DNA from: Acidobacteriota bacterium
Lineage (GTDB): Bacteria > Acidobacteriota > Vicinamibacteria > Vicinamibacterales > SCN-69-37
DNA length: 64,000 nucleotides
Direction of reading: 5' to 3'
NCBI GenBank assembly: GCA_947467605.1
Contig: CANIII010000009.1
Span: forward strand, 1 to 64,000
The first letter of the stretch is position 1; each line of letters opens with the position of its first letter. The notes beneath the pieces are model-generated. The model was not told where the DNA came from. It made no database searches and was given only the letters and a program-made list of their open reading frames with translations. Shown piece after piece: positions 1-9,197 of this stretch. The position numbers were made by a program, and so were the translations under genes.

Positions 1-183
1 CGCGCCGGCGGGGCCGGCGCGGCTGGTGCTGGCGCGCCGCAGGGCGGACGCGGCGGCGGTGCACCGCAACCCGCAGCGGTGACGCCGGGTCGCTACACCG
101 CGACGCTGGCCAAAGTAGTGGGTGAGACGGTCACGCCGTACGGCGCTGGCGTCTCCTTTTCAGTAAAGGCGCTTGAGCGATGA
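1..183 (+). CDS. C-terminal end of a VPS10/BNR-type exported protein (5' partial)
   Basis: An open frame enters from the left edge and stops at the TGA at 181-183. The visible 60 residues are a glycine/alanine-rich tract followed by a short tail containing PGRYTATL and TVTP. The next gene ends in a closely matching tail after its own glycine tract, so the two are probably tandem paralogues. The stop overlaps the next start as ATGA (180-183), which suggests translational coupling. The enzymatic or repeat part lies outside the window, so the family assignment rests on the shared tail alone. Confidence 0.75.
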   Translation, partial: RAGGAGAAGAGAPQGGRGGGAPQPAAVTPGRYTATLAKVVGETVTPYGAGVSFSVKALER

Positions 184-3100
184 AGTCCAGAGTCTTTGGT
201 GTCGCGCTTGTCGCGATTGTTGTCGGTTCGGTTGCGTTGACGCTGGGGCAGAGTGGCGAGCGCGTCACGACCGCGGCGTTGAAGGATTTTTCGCTGCGTA
301 ACATCGGGCCGATGCTGACGACCGGTCGCGTGCAAGACACGACGGTTGATCCGAAGGACAGCTCGGTGATCTACGTGGCGACGGCGGCCGGAGGTTTGTG
401 GAAGAGCATCAACCACGGCTACAGCTTCAAGCCGATCTTCGACAACGGCGGTTCCTTCAACCTCTGCTGCATCGTCGTCGATCCGAAAGATTCCAATGTG
501 CTGTGGCTCGGCACGGGCGAGAACTCAAATCCACGAGCGGCCATGTACGGCGACGGGCTCTACAAGAGCACGGATGCCGGCGAGACGTGGAACCGCGTGG
601 GCCTCGAGACGTCGGAGCACATTGCCGAGATCATCGTGGATCCGCGCAACTCCAATACGGTGTACGTCGCCTCGCAGGGACCGCTGTGGTCCGCGGGTGG
701 TGATCGCGGTGTGTTCAAGACGACCGACGGTGGGAAGACCTGGAAGAACGTGCTCGCGATCAGCGAGAACACGGGTGCTAATGGCCTGGTGATGGATCCG
801 GCGAATCCGGATGTGCTGTATGCCACGACGTGGCAGCGGCGTCGTGCGGTGGGGCAGTTTGTCGGAGGTGGTCCGGAGAGCGGCGTCTATAAGTCGATCG
901 ACGCCGGCACCAAGTGGACGAAGCTCACGAAGGGCCTGCCGTCGGGTGACATGGGTCGCGTCGCGATTGCGCTCGACGGCAAAGTGAAGCCGACCCGCGT
1001 GTATCTGTTGGCCAATGCCGCGTCGCAGGCATCGCGAGCGGCCGGCAAAGACGAATCAGGTTTCTATCGGTCGGATGATGCGGGCCTGTCGTTCCGTCGC
1101 ATGGAACCAGAGAAACCCGCCGTTGCTCCGGCGGAAGGCGCAGCAGCGACGGCGCCCAAGTCTGCAGCGTCAGCAGCAAAGCCTGCGGCACTTGCAAAGC
1201 CTGTTGAACCGATCGCGCCGTTCTGTGGTGGAGCGCCAGTGGATCCTGCTGCGGCACCGGGCCGCGCCGGCGGCGGTGGTGGTGGTGGTGGCGGGCGAGG
1301 TGGTGGTGGCGTCTATGCGGGCGGAGATCCGGGTTACTACCACGAGATCTTCGTCGATCCGATTCGGCCCGACACGATCTGGTCGGTGAACACGAATCTC
1401 GAATGCAGCGGCGACGGCGGCAAGACATGGAAGGCCGTCAACCAGGTCATGAACATGAGCAAGCCGGACGTGCACGTCGACTTTCATGACGTGTGGGTGG
1501 ATCCGAAGGACAAGCGTCACATGATCTTCTCGAACGACGGCGGCGTGTACGAGACCTATGACGAGGGCAAGTACTTCCGTCACTTCGACAACCTGCCGGT
1601 GACGCAGTTCTATCGTGTGGCAGTGGATAACTCCTATCCGTTCTACCGGGTGTGTGGAGGCGCGCAGGACAATAACTCGATGTGCGGCCCCTCGCGCACG
1701 GCGCACAGTGTCGGCATTCGCACGAGCGACTGGTTCCTCACCGGTGGCGGCGACGGCTTCCAGTCACGCGTCGATCCGCTTGACCCGAACATCATCTACG
1801 CGCAGTGGCAGACGGGCAACATCGAGCGCATTGATCTACGCACCGGTGCCTTCAAATCGATTCGCCCTCCGCAGGCGAGCGGTGGCCGCGGTGTGGGCAC
1901 ACCGGCCCAGGCGGAAGCAGAGCCGAAGGATGCGATTCCGCATCTCGAAGAACAAGGGCGCGGCGGTGGCGGCAATGCGGATCGCGCGAACTGGGACGTG
2001 CCGTACATCGTGAGCCCGCATTCGCCAACGCGTCTCTACTGGGCCACCAACTACGTGTATCGGAGCGACGATCGCGGCGATTCGTGGACGCGCATCAGCG
2101 GTGATATCAGCCGCAACCTGAATCCGGCTGACATTCCGATTATGGGCAAGAAGTGGGATACGGCGACGACGGTCTCGTGGGGCAACGCGACGACCGCGCT
2201 GTCGAACGCCGTATCGCTCGATGAGTCGCCGTTGCTCGAAGGTCTGATCTTCGTCGGCACAGACGATGGCTTGCTGCAGATCACGGAAGATGGCGGCAAG
2301 AACTGGCGCAAGGTCGAGTCGTTCCCGGGCGCACCGGCCGGCACGTATGTGGCCGACGTGGAGCCGTCACCGCGCGATGCCAACGTGGTGTTCGTGGCGC
2401 TCAACGATTGGCAGCGCGGCAACTACGCGCCGTACCTCTACCGCAGCGACGATCGCGGCAAGACATTCACGTCGATCGCAGGTGACTTGCCCAAGGTGCG
2501 GAACAACGTCTGGACCGTGGCGCAGGACTACGTGAACAGCAACCTGCTGTTTGCCGGCGCGGAGATGGCGCTGTGGACATCGGTCGATGGCGGCAAGCAC
2601 TGGGTGCAGCTGAAGACGGGGCTGCCGACCGCGCAGATTCGGGACATCGCGATCCAAAAACGCGAGAGCGATCTGGCAATCGGCACGTTCGGCCGCAGCT
2701 TCTACATTCTCGACGATTACAGCGCACTGCGTGAGATCACGAACGAGTCGTTGGCGGCCGAAGGGCAGTTGTACCCGACCCGTGCCAACGCGTTCCAATT
2801 CTCGCCGGCTGGCTATGAGCAGGCGGCGTGGATGAATGAAGCGACGCCGAATCCCGCAGTGGGGGCGATGCTGACGTACAGTCTTGGCGCTCCGGCCGCA
2901 GGCTCGAAGTACGTGATCACGATTACTGATGCAAGTGGCAAGAAACTACGCACGATGACCATCGAACAGACCGCAGGCCTGCATCGCGTGAACTTCGACC
3001 TGACCGGCGACCTGCCGCCGGCGGTCGCCGGTGCTGGTCGAGGCGGCGGCGGAGGCGGTGGCTTCGGTGGACGACCGCGTGGTCCGGCGCTTGAGCCCGG

Positions 3101-3203
3101 CCGCTACACAGCGACGCTCGGCAAGCAGGTTGGCGACACCGTGACGCCGCTCGGCAAGGCCCAGACGTTCCAGGTCACCGCGTTGCCGCCGATCGTGAAG
3201 TAG
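180..3203 (+). CDS. Exported VPS10/BNR-repeat beta-propeller protein
   Basis: The 1007-residue protein begins with a signal peptide (about residues 1-24, ending ...LTLGQS). It carries about eight Asp-box (BNR) turns of the form S/T-x-D-x-G-x-T-W/F, including STDAGETW near residue 130, TTDGGKTW near 181, SGDGGKTW, SDDRGDSW and SVDGGKHW. This pattern is typical of the sortilin/VPS10 and WD40/YVTN/BNR glycosidase-like superfamily, often labelled glycosyl hydrolase in Acidobacteriota. Glycine-rich tracts interrupt it near residues 361-380 and 951-968, and the second precedes a small C-terminal beta domain. No catalytic sialidase residues were identified, so hydrolase activity is not supported. 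It probably acts in the periplasm or at the cell surface. Its start overlaps the upstream paralogue. Confidence 0.85.
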   Translation: MKSRVFGVALVAIVVGSVALTLGQSGERVTTAALKDFSLRNIGPMLTTGRVQDTTVDPKDSSVIYVATAAGGLWKSINHGYSFKPIFDNGGSFNLCCIVVDPKDSNVLWLGTGENSNPRAAMYGDGLYKSTDAGETWNRVGLETSEHIAEIIVDPRNSNTVYVASQGPLWSAGGDRGVFKTTDGGKTWKNVLAISENTGANGLVMDPANPDVLYATTWQRRRAVGQFVGGGPESGVYKSIDAGTKWTKLTKGLPSGDMGRVAIALDGKVKPTRVYLLANAASQASRAAGKDESGFYRSDDAGLSFRRMEPEKPAVAPAEGAAATAPKSAASAAKPAALAKPVEPIAPFCGGAPVDPAAAPGRAGGGGGGGGGRGGGGVYAGGDPGYYHEIFVDPIRPDTIWSVNTNLECSGDGGKTWKAVNQVMNMSKPDVHVDFHDVWVDPKDKRHMIFSNDGGVYETYDEGKYFRHFDNLPVTQFYRVAVDNSYPFYRVCGGAQDNNSMCGPSRTAHSVGIRTSDWFLTGGGDGFQSRVDPLDPNIIYAQWQTGNIERIDLRTGAFKSIRPPQASGGRGVGTPAQAEAEPKDAIPHLEEQGRGGGGNADRANWDVPYIVSPHSPTRLYWATNYVYRSDDRGDSWTRISGDISRNLNPADIPIMGKKWDTATTVSWGNATTALSNAVSLDESPLLEGLIFVGTDDGLLQITEDGGKNWRKVESFPGAPAGTYVADVEPSPRDANVVFVALNDWQRGNYAPYLYRSDDRGKTFTSIAGDLPKVRNNVWTVAQDYVNSNLLFAGAEMALWTSVDGGKHWVQLKTGLPTAQIRDIAIQKRESDLAIGTFGRSFYILDDYSALREITNESLAAEGQLYPTRANAFQFSPAGYEQAAWMNEATPNPAVGAMLTYSLGAPAAGSKYVITITDASGKKLRTMTIEQTAGLHRVNFDLTGDLPPAVAGAGRGGGGGGGFGGRPRGPALEPGRYTATLGKQVGDTVTPLGKAQTFQVTALPPIVK

Positions 3204-3226
3204 CTCGAAGGCCTCTGGCCGGACCG

Positions 3227-3751
3227 ATGAAGACGTTTCGATGGATGTGTGTCGTCGCCGCCGGCGTACTGTTCTGCGCCGCGCCGGCGGCGGCACAGCA
3301 GACGACGCCGGATGAGCCGGTCGCGGTGTTCGGTGTGGGCGGTGTGCTGGTGCAGCGAGTCGCGCGCGACGGGCAGCTCAGCACCACCGGACCGACCGTG
3401 GGTTTTCAGTATCGATCGACGCATCAGGGCGCCGCTGGCTTCTCACTCGAGATCAGCGTCCAACTCTCCCCGGCGAAGGACCGCCATCCGCTGATCGCTG
3501 ATTCGTTGGCGCCGTTTTATCTCATGGGTGGTGTTGAGGTTGGCCGCGGCACGTACGTCCGACTGAGCCTGGGGTTCACGAGTGTCGCGACAGTTGCCCC
3601 CATTGCGGGTATCGCTGTCGGCAGGGAAAGCCGTGGGCGTGGCCCGGTCACCGGCTTGGAATTCATCGCTCGCGTCGCGGGTACCCGCAAGTCGTTTGGT
3701 GTGCTCGCCGGCTTTCAGGCGCGCATCGGTGGGCGCGTCAACGCGAACTAG
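3227..3751 (+). CDS. Small secreted protein, possibly an outer-membrane beta-barrel
   Basis: The 174-residue product has a clear signal peptide (about 1-24, ending PAAAQQ). The rest alternates polar and hydrophobic residues in short stretches (VGFQYRS, FSLEISVQL, YVRLSLGFTSV, FGVLAGFQARIG), as in small outer-membrane barrels. I do not recognise a named family. It starts 23 bases after the BNR gene and may share its transcript. The barrel idea is an inference from the strand pattern only. Confidence 0.7.
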   Translation: MKTFRWMCVVAAGVLFCAAPAAAQQTTPDEPVAVFGVGGVLVQRVARDGQLSTTGPTVGFQYRSTHQGAAGFSLEISVQLSPAKDRHPLIADSLAPFYLMGGVEVGRGTYVRLSLGFTSVATVAPIAGIAVGRESRGRGPVTGLEFIARVAGTRKSFGVLAGFQARIGGRVNAN

Positions 3752-3833
3752 CCAAGCTCGACTCCACATCCATTTCACACTTTCCTCACTCCCAGAGAAG
3801 GACCCAATCAACCTGAGTCTCTAGGCTGGGTGC

Positions 3834-5033
3834 ATGTTCATTCGAACGTGCACCGCGATTGTCCTTGCCCTGGTCGTCAGCCTGCCGTCGGCCGCGACCG
3901 GGCAGCGCCACAGCCAGGACGCCGCCACCCTTCGTCGTCAGGGGCTCGAGCTCGGATACAACCTCGACCACGCAGACGCGCTCACGACATTTAAGGCCGC
4001 GATCCTCGCCGACCCCGAGCATCCAGCGGGCTACCGCATGGCGGCTGCCGCGGCGTGGATCATGATCTTGTTCGAGCAAGGTCATATCTCGGTCGACGAC
4101 TACTTCGGCGATACGCGGATCTATCAGCCGCGTGGCGTCTTGAACGCGCGACTCGAAGCCGAGTTCGATGCCGACATTGCCCAGGCCATCGCGCTGGCCG
4201 ACGCCCAGGTCCGCCAGCATCCCGACAACGCCGACGCGCATTCACAACTCGGCGCCGCCTATGGGCTGCAGGCGTCTTTCGGTACGACGGTTCGAGGTCA
4301 GGTCATCGCCAGTCTTGGACCGGCACGCCGCGCCTATCGTGAGCAAGAACGAGTGATGGCACTCGATCCGTCGCGTACCGACGCGGGAATCACGCTCGGC
4401 ATGTATCGATACGCGGTGGCTGGCCTGCCGGCACCGAAGCGCATCGTGGCTCGGCTGTTCGGATTCCCTGGTGATCGTCCGCTCGCGATTCGACTCCTGG
4501 AGGCTGCCGCACAGCGGTCGGGCGACACCCAGCCGAACGCGATGTTCACGCTGATCCTGATGCTGAACGGTGAACAACGCTACGACGAGGCGTTGGCACT
4601 GATCGTGGAACTCGAGCACCGCTTTCCCCGCAATCGCCTGATGCCGCTCGAAGAAGGCCGCACCCTGCTGCGACAGCGTCGATTTGCTGCAGCGAAATCC
4701 GTGCTCAGACGTGGACTCGAGACGTTTGTCTCAGACGTCCGCGCCAAGGCGCCTGGTGAAGAGTCGCGTTGGCGGCTGGCGCTGGGCATGGCGCTCGTTG
4801 GCCTCGGCGAATGCGATGACGCAGGCCGCGAGTTGCGGGCGGCGCTGCCAGTGGCGACCCGCGGCTGGGTGCGCGGTCGCATCCAGATCGAACTTGGCAA
4901 GATCGCGGACCTTGGCGGCGATCACCCGCAGGCGGTACGCGCGTACCGACAGGCCGCCCAACTCTGCTCACAGGACCACGACGTGGAATGCGCTGACAGT
5001 GCAGCGCAATTGATGAAGGTGGCGTATCGATGA
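3834..5033 (+). CDS. Secreted tetratricopeptide-repeat protein
   Basis: The 399-residue product starts with a signal peptide (about 1-23, ending SAATGQ). Helical repeats follow with TPR features, including LGYNLDHADALTTFKAAILADPEHPAGY near residue 40, HPDNADAHSQLGAAYGLQA near 130, and a C-terminal repeat containing AVRAYRQAAQLC. The role is probably a periplasmic scaffold. The stop overlaps the start of the dihaem cytochrome gene as ATGA (5030-5033), so the two products are likely made together and may work together. The function beyond protein binding is unknown. Confidence 0.8.
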   Translation: MFIRTCTAIVLALVVSLPSAATGQRHSQDAATLRRQGLELGYNLDHADALTTFKAAILADPEHPAGYRMAAAAAWIMILFEQGHISVDDYFGDTRIYQPRGVLNARLEAEFDADIAQAIALADAQVRQHPDNADAHSQLGAAYGLQASFGTTVRGQVIASLGPARRAYREQERVMALDPSRTDAGITLGMYRYAVAGLPAPKRIVARLFGFPGDRPLAIRLLEAAAQRSGDTQPNAMFTLILMLNGEQRYDEALALIVELEHRFPRNRLMPLEEGRTLLRQRRFAAAKSVLRRGLETFVSDVRAKAPGEESRWRLALGMALVGLGECDDAGRELRAALPVATRGWVRGRIQIELGKIADLGGDHPQAVRAYRQAAQLCSQDHDVECADSAAQLMKVAYR

Positions 5034-6523
5034 CTCGAAAACTCCTCATGGTGGCATGTGTGTTGGTGGGCATCACCGCGTTCCTGCTCCGTAGTCGGGC
5101 CGCCGCGCCAGCGCTGAGCAAAGACGCGCTCGATGAGACCTTCGACTCCGGGATTAGCCGGCTCGTCATTGCCTGGGATCAGGACGATGCACGGCCGCAC
5201 GCGGCACGTCGGGCCGCGCTCTTCGACTTCATGTATGAGACCTACCAATCGTCGGCCTGGGTGCCGCAGTCGTTGTTCGACACCAATGCGGTCACGCAGG
5301 CGGTGGTCGGCGACATGGACACGATCGTCGGGCGCGAAGTGGGCCTGGTGCGATGGCGCGACAACCCGCGCGTGCCGGCATTCGGCATGGCGCCCAACGT
5401 CACAACGAAGGATCCATCGGTGGCGCCGAAGACATTGCGGTGGACGGTGAACTGTCTCGTCTGCCACACCGCGGAGATCGACGGTGTGGCGTATTTCGGC
5501 GCCGGCTCCAAGACCTTCGACGAGCTGTGGCTGGGGACCGCGCTCAAGCGGCTGACGAGCGAGCCGTGGCTCAGCCGGCTCCGCTCAAACCCGGATGACT
5601 TCGCGTTCGCGAAGGAAGCGAACCGCATTCTGAATAGCCACCATCACGACAAGATCGACTCACTGACGCGCGCTCGGTCCACCGCGTTCGCGGCGTCGCA
5701 CGTGGAGATGTTCATGCGATCGCACGAGGGCCGGATGCCAGACGTGGCGGAGGTCGGTCGCGGTGACGTGAAGACGCCGCCGCTGTGGCACACCGTGGCC
5801 AAGATGCCGGTGGGGCGGTGGTACAGCGACGGCAGTTTCCATGGTCCGTTTCCGCTGATGGCCTCGTCGATGGAACTGGAGAAGGATCGTTCGTTTGAGA
5901 CGCTGAGCACGGCCGTGGTGCCGGTGATCAAAGACGAGTTCACGTCGGTGATTCAGCATCTGCGCGCACCGCGCTATCCGTATGCGATCGATGTTGTTTT
6001 GGCAGAGAAGGGGCGCGCGCTGTTCAACTCACGGGAGATGGGGTGCGCAAGTTGCCACGGCACCTATGACGGTCGTGGTGGCGTGGACTGGCCAGGCCGA
6101 CATGTTGACGTCGGCACCGACCGTGGCCGACTTGATGTTGTGACCCCGCAGTTCGTTGACGCGTTCGAGCACAGTCCGCTCGCCGCGGAGGGTGCACTCA
6201 AGAAGAGCCGCGGCTATGCGGCCACCCCGTTGACCGGCGTCTGGGCGAACTTTCCGTATCTGCACAACGGCAGTGTGCCGACGCTCTACGACCTGCTCGG
6301 GCCGGCCACGGCACGGCCGAAGGTGTTTGAGGTGATGGCAGCGCGCACGCTTGACCGTGAGCGTGTCGGTCAGCCCCTTGGACGCGCGCCGAAGGACGCC
6401 GATGATCGCAACTGGTTCAACACCGCTCGGCCAAGTTGTGGCAATGGCGGCCATGATTTCTGGTCGGCGATTAAGACCGACGCGAACCGACGCGCGCTGA
6501 TCGAGTATCTGAAGACCTTGTAA
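5030..6523 (+). CDS. Dihaem c-type cytochrome, RoxA/CcP-like
   Basis: The 497-residue protein has an N-terminal signal or anchor segment (about 1-24). Two CxxCH haem-c motifs are present: CLVCH near residue 142 and CASCH near residue 339. After the second haem, the stretch PLTGVWANFPYLHNGSVPTLYDLL is typical of dihaem oxygenase/peroxidase-like cytochromes related to rubber oxygenase RoxA and bacterial CcP. It should be exported and matured in the periplasm. It could be an oxygenase, a peroxidase or an electron-transfer protein, and the sequence alone does not decide. It is coupled to the TPR gene upstream. Confidence 0.82.
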   Translation: MTRKLLMVACVLVGITAFLLRSRAAAPALSKDALDETFDSGISRLVIAWDQDDARPHAARRAALFDFMYETYQSSAWVPQSLFDTNAVTQAVVGDMDTIVGREVGLVRWRDNPRVPAFGMAPNVTTKDPSVAPKTLRWTVNCLVCHTAEIDGVAYFGAGSKTFDELWLGTALKRLTSEPWLSRLRSNPDDFAFAKEANRILNSHHHDKIDSLTRARSTAFAASHVEMFMRSHEGRMPDVAEVGRGDVKTPPLWHTVAKMPVGRWYSDGSFHGPFPLMASSMELEKDRSFETLSTAVVPVIKDEFTSVIQHLRAPRYPYAIDVVLAEKGRALFNSREMGCASCHGTYDGRGGVDWPGRHVDVGTDRGRLDVVTPQFVDAFEHSPLAAEGALKKSRGYAATPLTGVWANFPYLHNGSVPTLYDLLGPATARPKVFEVMAARTLDRERVGQPLGRAPKDADDRNWFNTARPSCGNGGHDFWSAIKTDANRRALIEYLKTL

Positions 6524-6532
6524 TCGGCGCCG

Positions 6533-7162
6533 CTAGCGAATGGCGAGGCTGCGGATCAACGAGAGCAGCATCCCGATCGCGACGGAGTTATGGCCACCTT
6601 GCGGCACGATGACATCCGCGTAGCGCTTGCTCGGTTCAACGAACTCCAGATGCATCGGCTTGACGGTGCTGAGGTACTGGTCGATGACCGAGTCGACCGT
6701 TCGGCCACGCTCGGCGACATCGCGTTGGAGCCTTCGAATAAACCGTGTGTCGTCGTCTGCGTCGACAAAGACCTTGACGTCCATCAGTGCGCGCAGCGGC
6801 GCATCGGCAAAGATCAGAATGCCTTCCACGATGATTGCGGTGCGCGCCTGCACGGGGGTGGTCGCCGAGACGCGCGCGTGTCGAGCGAAGTCGTAGACGG
6901 GGACATCGACGCGGCGGCCATCGCGCAGTGACTCGACGTGGCGCACCATGAGGTCGGTTTCGAGCGAGGCCGGGTGGTCATAGTTCAGCGCCGCGCGTTC
7001 TTCCAAACGCAGTTCGGGATGATCGCGATAGTAGCGATCGTGTTCCAGCACGCTGACGTGGTCGTCGCCGAGCGCTTCAACGATCCTGCGGACGACCGTG
7101 GTCTTGCCGGAGCCGGACCCGCCGGCGACGCCAATGATGATCGGTGCTGACGAAAACGCCAT
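6533..7162 (-). CDS. udk: Uridine kinase
   Basis: The product transfers phosphate from ATP or GTP to uridine or cytidine in pyrimidine salvage. A P-loop GGSGSGKTT lies near residue 13, followed by the family motifs HDRYYRD, YDHPASLETDLM, VPVYDFARHAR and IIVEGILIF, and by FIRRLQRDVAERGR. The start at 7162 (MAFSS) is preferred over the in-frame codon at 7210, because it lies four bases after the stop of the upstream quinoprotein gene, whereas the longer version would overlap that gene by 44 bases. Length is 209 residues, normal for the family. It is probably expressed from the quinoprotein promoter. Confidence 0.93.
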   Translation of the reverse strand: MAFSSAPIIIGVAGGSGSGKTTVVRRIVEALGDDHVSVLEHDRYYRDHPELRLEERAALNYDHPASLETDLMVRHVESLRDGRRVDVPVYDFARHARVSATTPVQARTAIIVEGILIFADAPLRALMDVKVFVDADDDTRFIRRLQRDVAERGRTVDSVIDQYLSTVKPMHLEFVEPSKRYADVIVPQGGHNSVAIGMLLSLIRSLAIR

Positions 7163-7166
7163 GTGG

Positions 7167-9152
7167 CTATTGTCCCCCGCGGCCACCGCCACCGGCGACG
7201 GGAAGTGCAAGGGTGATGAGTTCCGACGGCTGCTGCGCGTTGCGATTGGACGTCCAGAACGCGATGAATTGTCTGCCGTTGACCGAGTAGCTCATCGGCA
7301 CACTGCCGATCGCACCCGGCACTGTGATCGATGTCAGTTCCCCGCCGGTGGCCTTGTCGAGCACGTGGAGGATCGGCTGCGCGCCGCTGCCCTCGGCCAC
7401 GAGCAGGAACGTCTTGGTGACGAGAATCTCCGGACGTGTTTGCGCGCCTGTCTTCGGAATCGTCACGCCAGCCACGGCCGCGTTGTTCTTCACATCCGGC
7501 GGCGTGTCGCCGTTGGCGACCATCCATTGGTGATCGCCGGTGTTGAGATCAATGGCGGTGATGCGGCTGTACGGCGGCTTCAAAATGGGCAGGCCCCGCA
7601 CGCGCGTCGAGCCACCACCGCCACCGGAGTAGTCCATGTCGGACCGCGGATCTTTCACGAGCGCGAAGATCGAGGGGTTCGTCCAGGAACCGACGTAAAG
7701 GATGCCGGTCTCCGGGTCGAGGGCGCCGCCTTCCCAGTTCGTACCGCCAAGAGCGCCCGGCACCGTCAGCGTGCCCGTTGTGCCGTCTGGCGCATTGGCG
7801 AGCGACGGGGGAGTGAACGGCGACTTGCCCAGTCGAACCTTGGCCATTTGCTTGACGGCTTCCGCGCGCAGCTCCGGCGTGAAGTCAATCAGGTCGTCGA
7901 TCGTGACGCCCACGCGATCATAGGGCGCGGGTTTACTCGGCACGGGCTGCGTCGGAGATGTCTTCTCACCCGGCACGTCGGTCTGTTCGACCGGCACTTC
8001 ATTGATTGGCCACACCGGCGCCCCGGTCACGCGATCAAAGACAAACGCGTAGGCGTGCTTGGTCAGCTGCACCACCGCCTCGATCTTCTTCCCGCTGACG
8101 GTGATGTCCGCGAGGATCGGTTGCGTCGGGTTGTCGCGATCCCAGATGTCGTGATGCACGAGCTGTTGGTGCCAGACACGCTTGCCCGTCTTGGCATCGA
8201 GGCAGACGAGCGACGAGGCGAAGAGGTTGTTCCCCGGGCGGTGCCCGCCATAGTAATCGCCGGTGGCGTCTTCGACCGGGACGTAGATGAGGCCGCGCTT
8301 GTCGTCGCCGGCCATCGGTGCCCACGACCCGGCGTTGCCCGTGTACTCCGCCGAATTCTTTTCCCAGCTGTCGTATCCGACTTCGCCTTTCACGGGAATC
8401 GTGTTGAAGCGCCACGCGAGCTTGCCCGTACGAGTATCAAACGCCATGATGCGTGCGGGCACGTTCTTCATGGATGGCGGCCGCGTGCCCTCCTGCAGCG
8501 CGGGCGGAATCACCACGACGTTGTCGAAGACGAACGGCGGCGAGGAGTTGCCGATGGCGGCGTTGATCAGATCGACGTCGACGCCGAGATTGGCTTTGAG
8601 ATCTACGAGGCCGCTGGTGCCGAAGGTCGACACCGGCACGCCGGTCTCGGCGTCGAGCGCGGCCAGCATGAAACCTGGCGTAATCGTGAAGATGCGCGCC
8701 TTGGAGCCATCGGTCCAGTACGCCACGCCCCGGCCCGACGACCGGCGCGGAGCGAGGCGGCCACGTTCACCCTCTTCGAGATGCCAACTCCACTTGTTGG
8801 CGCCGGTGACCGCGTCCGCCGCTACCACCCAGCGCTCCGTGCCCGCCGTGAAGAACAACGTGCGGTTGATCATGATCGGCGTGCTCTCGTTCCGGTATTC
8901 CGGATTGGTGCCGTAGTTGTCTGACTTCCATCGCCACGCGATCTTTGCGGAGCCGATGTTGTCTTTCGTCAGCTGATCGAGCGGCGAATAGCGCCAGTTC
9001 GCGAGGTTGCCGCCGTAGGTCTTCCACTCCACAGACGGTCCGGTCGGCGCCGCCGGCGCGGGCCCCTGACCTCGGCCTTGTGGCGCGGCCAGTGCCGTGA
9101 GAGTGATGGCGAGCAAAGAAAGAGTAATGACGATCGGTGTACGCGCACGCAT
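7167..9152 (-). CDS. PQQ-dependent (quinoprotein) dehydrogenase-like protein
   Basis: The 661-residue product has a signal peptide (about 1-23) and then an eight-bladed propeller of the quinoprotein alcohol/glucose dehydrogenase type. Family hallmarks include NLANWRYSPLDQLTKDN, NESTPIMINRTLFFTAG, HHDIWDRDNPTQPIL and NWEGGALDPETGILYVG. No CxxCH motif is present, so it is not a quinohaemoprotein. It ends in a glycine/arginine-rich tail, with another glycine run near residue 508. It should oxidise an alcohol or sugar in the periplasm, but the substrate is not predictable. A TATCAT box sits 8 bases before the ATG and no ribosome site is visible. Confidence 0.88.
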   Translation of the reverse strand: MRARTPIVITLSLLAITLTALAAPQGRGQGPAPAAPTGPSVEWKTYGGNLANWRYSPLDQLTKDNIGSAKIAWRWKSDNYGTNPEYRNESTPIMINRTLFFTAGTERWVVAADAVTGANKWSWHLEEGERGRLAPRRSSGRGVAYWTDGSKARIFTITPGFMLAALDAETGVPVSTFGTSGLVDLKANLGVDVDLINAAIGNSSPPFVFDNVVVIPPALQEGTRPPSMKNVPARIMAFDTRTGKLAWRFNTIPVKGEVGYDSWEKNSAEYTGNAGSWAPMAGDDKRGLIYVPVEDATGDYYGGHRPGNNLFASSLVCLDAKTGKRVWHQQLVHHDIWDRDNPTQPILADITVSGKKIEAVVQLTKHAYAFVFDRVTGAPVWPINEVPVEQTDVPGEKTSPTQPVPSKPAPYDRVGVTIDDLIDFTPELRAEAVKQMAKVRLGKSPFTPPSLANAPDGTTGTLTVPGALGGTNWEGGALDPETGILYVGSWTNPSIFALVKDPRSDMDYSGGGGGSTRVRGLPILKPPYSRITAIDLNTGDHQWMVANGDTPPDVKNNAAVAGVTIPKTGAQTRPEILVTKTFLLVAEGSGAQPILHVLDKATGGELTSITVPGAIGSVPMSYSVNGRQFIAFWTSNRNAQQPSELITLALPVAGGGGRGGQ

Positions 9153-9160
9153 TGCCCAGA

Positions 9161-9166
9161 ATGATA
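9161..9166 (-). promoter_or_regulatory. -10 box of a probable leaderless promoter for the quinoprotein gene
   Basis: TATCAT on the minus strand lies 8 bases upstream of the ATG at 9152. At that spacing transcription would start at or within one or two bases of the start codon. No purine-rich ribosome site lies between them. A convincing -35 box is not visible. Confidence 0.5.
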
Positions 9167-9197
9167 CGCTTCCGACGTCATTTAGCGGAGGTCACGC

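Noticed and set aside
7098-8924. A 608-codon open frame on the plus strand, opposite the quinoprotein gene
   Set aside because: It is antisense to a well-supported gene and shows arginine/histidine-rich composition with no family features, as expected for a shadow frame in high-GC DNA.
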